Shown here piece by piece: positions 29,656 to 34,109 of a stretch of DNA of 34,109 nt. The notes below the pieces were generated by a model. That model did no database searches and was not told where the DNA came from. It was given only the letters and a program-made list of their open reading frames with translations. Source of the DNA: JBHEMK01 sp046262635. Lineage in GTDB: Bacteria > Actinomycetota > Thermoleophilia > Gaiellales > Gaiellaceae. The stretch spans positions 1 to 34,109 of the forward strand of contig JBHEMK010000071.1 of NCBI GenBank assembly GCA_046262635.1, read 5' to 3'. Position 1 is the stretch's first letter. The number at the start of each line of letters is the position of its first letter. The translations under genes and the position numbers were made by a program.

Positions 29656-30777
29656 ATGGGCTGCTTCACAGTCACGGCCAGGGACGGTGCTGCGCGCGCC
29701 GGGATCCTGCACACGGTCCACGGCGACGTGCCGACGCCGGCCTTCATGCCCGTCGGCACCAAGGGGACGGTGAAGTCAGTCGACCCGGACGAGCTCCGCG
29801 CGATCGGGACGGAGATCCTGCTCGGCAACACCTACCACCTGCACTTCAGGCCCGGCGACGAGCTGATCGCCGAGCTCGGCGGCCTGCACGCCTTCATGGG
29901 CTGGGACGGGCCGATCCTGACCGACTCGGGCGGTTTCCAGGTTTTCTCGCTCCGGGATACCCTGCTCGCCACTGACGGCGACGGCGTTACCTTCCGCTCG
30001 GTTTACGACGGCAGCCCCGCCCGCTTCACGCCGGAGTCTGCAGCAGCGATCCAGACAAATCTGCGCTCGGACGTGGCGATGTGCCTCGACATCTGTCTGC
30101 CGGCCGGGGTTCCGCGGCACGAGCTCGAGGAGGCCGTGGGCCGCACGACGCTTTGGGCCGGGCGTCAGCGCCACGCCCCGCGCTCTGAGGGGCAGCTCCG
30201 CTTCGGGATTACGCAGGGCGCCGCAGACGACGAACTGCGCCGCCGCTCGATCGAGGAGCTTGTCCCACTCGACTTCGACGGCTACGCGCTCGGTGGCCTG
30301 AGCGTGGGCGAGGACCGGGAGACGATGTTCGAGGCCGTCGGCTGGGCCGCCCCGCTGCTTCCGGCCGCCAAGCCGCGCTACTTCATGGGCATCGGCGACC
30401 CCGAGGGGATCCTGGAGGTGATCTCCCGCGGGATCGACATGTTCGACTGCGTGCTGCCAACGCGGACCGCGCGCACCGGCAGCGCCTTGACCTGGCAGGG
30501 CCGGCTCAATCTCCGTAACGCGCGCTTCGCCCACGACGCGGCTGCGCTCGAGGAGGGTTGCTCGTGCCCCGCCTGCGCCCGGGGGTTCAGCCGCGCCTAT
30601 ATCCGCCACCTCGTCAACCAGCAGGAGCTCCTCGGACTGCGCCTGCTGAGCCTGCATAATCTGCACTTCCTGCTCGACCTCACAGCCGGTGCGCGGGCGG
30701 CAATCGAGCGGGGCGGGCTTGCCGGATTCAAGGCGGACGCGCTCGCCCGGCTCGAAGGTGCGCCCCGCCAAATCTGA
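29656..30777 (+). CDS. tgt: tRNA-guanine transglycosylase (Tgt)
   Basis: The 373-residue enzyme has the catalytic D90 in LTDSGGFQVFSL and nucleophile D264 in DCVLPTRTARTG. It also has the substrate-binding GGLSVGE. The zinc site is C302, C304, C307 (CSCPAC) and H334 in SLHNLHFLL, with SRAYIRHLVNQQELLGLRLL between. Tgt exchanges guanine 34 of GUN-anticodon tRNAs for preQ1. QueA and QueG, also in this window, complete queuosine. The TGA overlaps the yajC ATG (TGATG), so tgt, yajC and secDF are one operon, an order found in many bacteria. Confidence 0.96.
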   Translation: MGCFTVTARDGAARAGILHTVHGDVPTPAFMPVGTKGTVKSVDPDELRAIGTEILLGNTYHLHFRPGDELIAELGGLHAFMGWDGPILTDSGGFQVFSLRDTLLATDGDGVTFRSVYDGSPARFTPESAAAIQTNLRSDVAMCLDICLPAGVPRHELEEAVGRTTLWAGRQRHAPRSEGQLRFGITQGAADDELRRRSIEELVPLDFDGYALGGLSVGEDRETMFEAVGWAAPLLPAAKPRYFMGIGDPEGILEVISRGIDMFDCVLPTRTARTGSALTWQGRLNLRNARFAHDAAALEEGCSCPACARGFSRAYIRHLVNQQELLGLRLLSLHNLHFLLDLTAGARAAIERGGLAGFKADALARLEGAPRQI

Positions 30778-31103
30778 TGTCGCCAATCGGACTCGTCCTC
30801 ATCGTGATCGCCTTCCTGTTCATCTACCTCGCGCTCCTGCGCCCCCAGAAGCGACGGCAGGCCGAGCAGGCGCAGATGTGGCAGACGCTCGAGACGGGCG
30901 ATGAGGTCGTCACCGCGGGCGGCCTCTACGGGGAAATCACCGGATTCCGGGGCGACGACGTACTGGTCGAGATCGCTCCCGATCTCGAGGTGCGGATCGC
31001 CCGCCGCGCGATCGCCGCTGTCGTCGCCGGGCACGAGTCCGGCGAGGAGCCAGACGAGGCGCGTGAAGAACCCGCAGGCTACCCTGAGAGCGGCGATGAG
31101 TAA
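30777..31103 (+). CDS. yajC: Sec translocon accessory protein YajC
   Basis: The 108-residue protein has one N-terminal transmembrane helix (IGLVLIVIAFLFIYLALL) followed by the family motif RPQKRRQAEQ, then LETGDEVVTAGGLYGEITG. An acidic C-terminal tail ends GDE. YajC joins SecDF as an accessory complex of SecYEG. The start overlaps the tgt stop, and the stop overlaps the secDF start by 8 bp, so all three are coupled. Confidence 0.94.
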   Translation: MSPIGLVLIVIAFLFIYLALLRPQKRRQAEQAQMWQTLETGDEVVTAGGLYGEITGFRGDDVLVEIAPDLEVRIARRAIAAVVAGHESGEEPDEAREEPAGYPESGDE

Positions 31104-33951
31104 CCGCAGGTCTCACCTCATCCTGCTCGGGCTGATTCTGGCCGCCCTCGTCGGCTCGCTGCTGCTCGCGCTCCCGGGATCGCCCGCGCACCAGAAGCCG
31201 ACGCTCGGACTCGACCTGCAGGGGGGGCTCGAAGTCGTGCTCAAGGCGGTGCCGCCGCGGGGCCACCAGCTGACAGCCGCCGACCTCGACCGCTCGGTCT
31301 CGATCATGCGCGACCGGATCGACAAGCTCGGCGTCTCCGAGCCTGAGATCCGCAAGCAGGGCTCGAACCAGATCGTGATCGAGCTCGCAGGCGTGCACGA
31401 CCCGGCCGCGGCCGCGAAGATCATCGGCACCACCGCCCAGCTCCAGTTCTTCGACTTCGAGGCGGACGTGACCGGCCCGTCGAAGGACGCCCAGGGAAAT
31501 GCGATCGCCACGCCGAGCCTCTTCGACCTGCTCTCGCAGGTGCAGTCGAAGGCGAAAAAAGGGTTGCCCGAGGCCTACTACCTCTTCAAGTCCGTGCAGA
31601 AGACGGTCCCGGCGAAGAAGAAGGGCGCGAAGCCGACGACGACGACGCGTAACTCGCTCCTCGCCGGCCCGGCGCAGACACCCAAGGAGCTGCTGCGCGG
31701 GTTCAAGGGCAGGGTGCCGGCCAAGGCGAAGGTGCTCGCAGTCCCCCAGGGCATGGAGCTGATCAGCTGCCCCGCAGCAAACGGCTGCCTCGGCGCCCGG
31801 CAGGCTGCTGCGACCTACTACTACCTCCTGAACTACCACCCGAATTCGGCAAACGGCCCGCCCGAGATGACGGGCAAGGAGCTCAAGCTCTCCGGCACCC
31901 GGGCCGACTTCGACCAGAACGGTCAGCCGATCGTCACGCTCGAGTTCACAGGCCACGGTGCGAAGGTCTTCCAGGCGATCACGAAGCGCGAGGCCGAGCG
32001 CGGCAAGCTGGCTGCGTCCCTGGCCGGCAAGGGCGGCGACTCGACCGTGGTCACCCAGTATGCGGGCCACTTCGCGATCGTGCTCGACAACGTCATGCGC
32101 TCGACGCCGTACATCGACTACATCGCGAACCCGGACGGGATTTCAGGACCGAATGCCCAGATCACCCTCGGCTCGGGCGGCACGACGAAGGAGGCCAAGG
32201 ACCTCGCGCTCGTGCTGCAGACCGGGGCTCTGCCGGTCAAGTTCGAGCAGATCGAGCGCACCGACGTCTCGGCCACGCTCGGCAAGGATTCGCTCCGCCA
32301 GGCGTGGCACGCGGCCGCGGTAGGCCTCGCGATCGTGGCCGTCTTCCTGCTGCTCCTCTACCGCTTGCTCGGCGTCGTCGCCGTGCTCGGCCTCGCGATC
32401 TACGCAGCGTTCTACTACGCCGCGATCCTGCTTTTCAACGTGACTCTGACATTGCCAGGGTTTGCGGGACTGATCCTGACGATCGGGGTTGCTGCGGATG
32501 CAAACGTGGTCGTCTTCGAGCGGATCAAGGAAGAGGTGCGCGCAGGCAAGTCCGTGCGGGCGGCAATCGCTGCCGGCTACTCGAAGGGCTTCCACACGAT
32601 CATCGATGCAAACGTCGTTACCGCGATCACGGCCCTCGTCCTGTTCGCGGTCGCGACGGCTGGCGTCAAGGGGTTCGCGCTAATGCTCCTGATCGGCACG
32701 GTCATCTCACTGATCACTGCGGTCGCGGCGACCCGGGCGATGCTGGGGCTGCTCGCCGGCTTCCGCTGGTTCTCGAACGCCCGCTTCATGGGTGCCGAGG
32801 GCGTGCAGCGGGCCAAGTGGCTGCAGATCGACTTCATGCGCCGCCGCTACCTCTGGTTCGCGATCTCCGGCGCCATCGTCCTGATCAGCGCCGCCTCGCT
32901 CGGCATCCGGGGGCTCAATCTCGGCATCGACTTCAAGGGCGGTACCCAGGTCTCGTTTGCGACGACGAAGCCGATCCCGATCGGGGACGTGCGCAAGCAG
33001 GCGGCCGACATCGGCTTCGCGGACGCAGTCGTGCAGGGTCGCGGCTCGCTCAGCGGCCAGGACAGCTACAAGGCATACCAGCTTCGCCTGCGCTCGCTCA
33101 CCGGGTCTCAACAGTCGCAGCTGACGCAGGATCTGACACAGAACGTCGGCGCGACCAAGATCGGGACGAAGAACGTCTCGGCAAGCTTCGGGCGCCAGAT
33201 TGCCCACGACGCCATTCTCGCGATCATTGTCTCGCTGCTCCTGATCGTGCTCTACATCGCGATCAGGTTCGAATTCAAATTCGCCGGGCCGGTGATCGTG
33301 GCGCTGATTCACGACCTGGTGATCACGGTCGGCGTCTACTCGCTTGTCGGGCGTGAGGTCTCGACCTCCACCGTCGCGGCCGTGTTGACCGTGCTCGGCT
33401 ATTCGATCTACGACACGATCATCATCTTCGACCGCATCCGCGAGAACATCCCCTTGATGCGGCGCTCGTCGTTTGCGACGATCGCCAACGTCTCGCTGTG
33501 GGAGACGATCCGGCGCTCGCTCGCCACGACCCTGATCACGCTACTGCCGGTCGCCGCGCTCTTCATCTTCGGGGGGGCGACGCTGAAGGACTTTGCCTTC
33601 GCGCTCCTGATCGGGATCGGCTCCGGCGCCTACTCGTCGATCTTCATCGCTGCGCCACTGCTGACCATGTGGAAGGAGCGCGAGCCGGAGTACGCCAAGA
33701 AGGTCGGGCAGGACGGGGCGGCAGGCTCGGTCGGCGACTTGGAGGTTCCGGCCCGCCGACGGCGCCTCAGCGGCCACGCAGACGCCGGCACCATCGCACT
33801 CGAGCAGTCGGAGCAGGCGCTCTCGGCCGAGCCCACGCCGGCCCTGCTCGACCTGACGCCGGCCGTCGAGTCGGCGGGCAGCACGTCCGCAGCCCGGAGG
33901 GAGAAGCGGCGGCAGCGCCGCCGGACGCGACCCCACGGCCGCGCCCGCTAG
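31096..33951 (+). CDS. secDF: Fused protein translocase subunit SecDF
   Basis: The 951-residue protein joins SecD and SecF. The SecD half starts with a transmembrane helix and has GLDLQGGLEVVL, the first periplasmic domain, and a helix bundle with GVAADANVVVFERIKEE. The SecF half has GIDFKGGTQVSF and a bundle with VLGYSIYDTIIIFDRIREN. SecDF uses the proton gradient to pull proteins through SecYEG. Residues about 120-255 of the periplasmic domain hold a long Lys/Thr-rich insertion (including KTVPAKKKGAKPTTTT), larger than in compact SecD proteins. The C-terminus ends in a polar, Arg-rich cytoplasmic tail. The start overlaps yajC by 8 bp. ATG at 31096 fits the helix. Confidence 0.95.
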   Translation: MSNRRSHLILLGLILAALVGSLLLALPGSPAHQKPTLGLDLQGGLEVVLKAVPPRGHQLTAADLDRSVSIMRDRIDKLGVSEPEIRKQGSNQIVIELAGVHDPAAAAKIIGTTAQLQFFDFEADVTGPSKDAQGNAIATPSLFDLLSQVQSKAKKGLPEAYYLFKSVQKTVPAKKKGAKPTTTTRNSLLAGPAQTPKELLRGFKGRVPAKAKVLAVPQGMELISCPAANGCLGARQAAATYYYLLNYHPNSANGPPEMTGKELKLSGTRADFDQNGQPIVTLEFTGHGAKVFQAITKREAERGKLAASLAGKGGDSTVVTQYAGHFAIVLDNVMRSTPYIDYIANPDGISGPNAQITLGSGGTTKEAKDLALVLQTGALPVKFEQIERTDVSATLGKDSLRQAWHAAAVGLAIVAVFLLLLYRLLGVVAVLGLAIYAAFYYAAILLFNVTLTLPGFAGLILTIGVAADANVVVFERIKEEVRAGKSVRAAIAAGYSKGFHTIIDANVVTAITALVLFAVATAGVKGFALMLLIGTVISLITAVAATRAMLGLLAGFRWFSNARFMGAEGVQRAKWLQIDFMRRRYLWFAISGAIVLISAASLGIRGLNLGIDFKGGTQVSFATTKPIPIGDVRKQAADIGFADAVVQGRGSLSGQDSYKAYQLRLRSLTGSQQSQLTQDLTQNVGATKIGTKNVSASFGRQIAHDAILAIIVSLLLIVLYIAIRFEFKFAGPVIVALIHDLVITVGVYSLVGREVSTSTVAAVLTVLGYSIYDTIIIFDRIRENIPLMRRSSFATIANVSLWETIRRSLATTLITLLPVAALFIFGGATLKDFAFALLIGIGSGAYSSIFIAAPLLTMWKEREPEYAKKVGQDGAAGSVGDLEVPARRRRLSGHADAGTIALEQSEQALSAEPTPALLDLTPAVESAGSTSAARREKRRQRRRTRPHGRAR

Positions 33952-33961
33952 GGCCGACGGG

Positions 33962-34109
33962 ATGGCTACGACCGGCAGCGAGATCCTGCGTGCCCTCGAG
34001 GAACTGCTTGCGGAGCTCCCCGCGCGCGCCCGTGGCTCGCGTGGCCGAGTGGGCGAGCAGACCGCCGGCACGCTGAGAAGCGTGATCCGCGAGCTCGGTG
34101 TCGTGACCC
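33962..34109 (+). CDS. Start of an unidentified ORF (3' partial)
   Basis: ATG at 33962 begins a frame open for 49 codons to the end of the window (MATTGSEILRALEELLAELP, later TAGTLRSVIRELGVV). It starts 10 bp after the secDF stop and looks helical. The rest is off the window, so no family can be named. It could be the next gene of the operon. Confidence 0.45.
   Translation, partial: MATTGSEILRALEELLAELPARARGSRGRVGEQTAGTLRSVIRELGVVT

Noticed and set aside
34044..34109. tRNA-Ser/Leu-like D-arm sequence (GTGGCCGAGTGGGCGAGCAG)
   Set aside because: The D-stem does not close properly, no acceptor or T-arm is visible, and the bases lie in an open coding frame.

Overview
This window is high-GC chromosomal DNA from an actinobacterium. 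A deep-branching, Thermoleophilia-like lineage (Gaiellales or Solirubrobacterales type) is my best inference, not a demonstrated assignment. Supporting signs are GC-rich third positions with long spurious antisense frames, a single-chain PafBC-type double-WYL protein, a QueG of the type seen in such actinobacteria, a fused SecDF, and many genes with an apparent -10 box only 6-9 nt before the start codon, which suggests leaderless mRNAs. I see no rRNA, tRNA, CRISPR array, insertion sequence or phage module.

Layout. 1-1730: the end of a 2-phosphoglycerate kinase-like gene, overlapping glpX (class II fructose-1,6-bisphosphatase). 1731-2590: decayed DNA with frameshifted coding remnants. 2591-7062: a carbohydrate ABC importer, with the ATPase on the minus strand diverging from two permeases and a Tat-exported binding protein, closed by a strong hairpin. 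7112-7794: a gene-poor gap, then a small MIP18-family Fe-S assembly protein. 8194-10842 (minus strand): a cell-envelope group with a sortase, a Thr-rich secreted protein, a CAP-domain protein preceded by a candidate c-di-AMP (ydaO-type) riboswitch, and a small basic membrane protein. 11196-14963: an MDR-family oxidoreductase diverging from queG, which overlaps a GAF-type histidine kinase. 14970-18295 (minus strand): a Cys/His-motif protein, an orphan beta-class DNA methyltransferase and the PafBC-like regulator. 18512-21750 (minus strand): a cyclic-nucleotide-binding protein, an aldehyde dehydrogenase, a two-helix membrane peptide and two zinc-ribbon proteins, the last with a SPOR-like domain. 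21810-23963: thiolase and 3-hydroxyacyl-CoA dehydrogenase. 23968-25374: one small gene, then about 1 kb of pseudogene debris. 25375-27964: a secreted protein, an OmpR-type regulator and a histidine kinase. 27961-33951: a coiled-coil protein diverging from queA, then tgt, yajC and secDF. The window ends inside a small unidentified ORF.

How the genes fit together. glpX and the kinase belong to lower glycolysis/gluconeogenesis. The thiolase, hydroxyacyl-CoA dehydrogenase and aldehyde dehydrogenase point to acyl-CoA and aldehyde metabolism. queA, tgt and queG together supply the tRNA-level steps of queuosine synthesis; no genes for making the preQ1 base are present here. yajC-secDF is the accessory part of the Sec translocon and shares an operon with tgt, as in many bacteria.

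The items most worth a second look are the leaderless promoter pattern, the riboswitch candidate before the CAP gene, the DNA methyltransferase/PafBC overlap with a palindrome on its promoter, the 17-bp divergent promoter between queG and the oxidoreductase, and the sortase/Thr-rich protein overlap. I did not find a clearly new multi-gene system.
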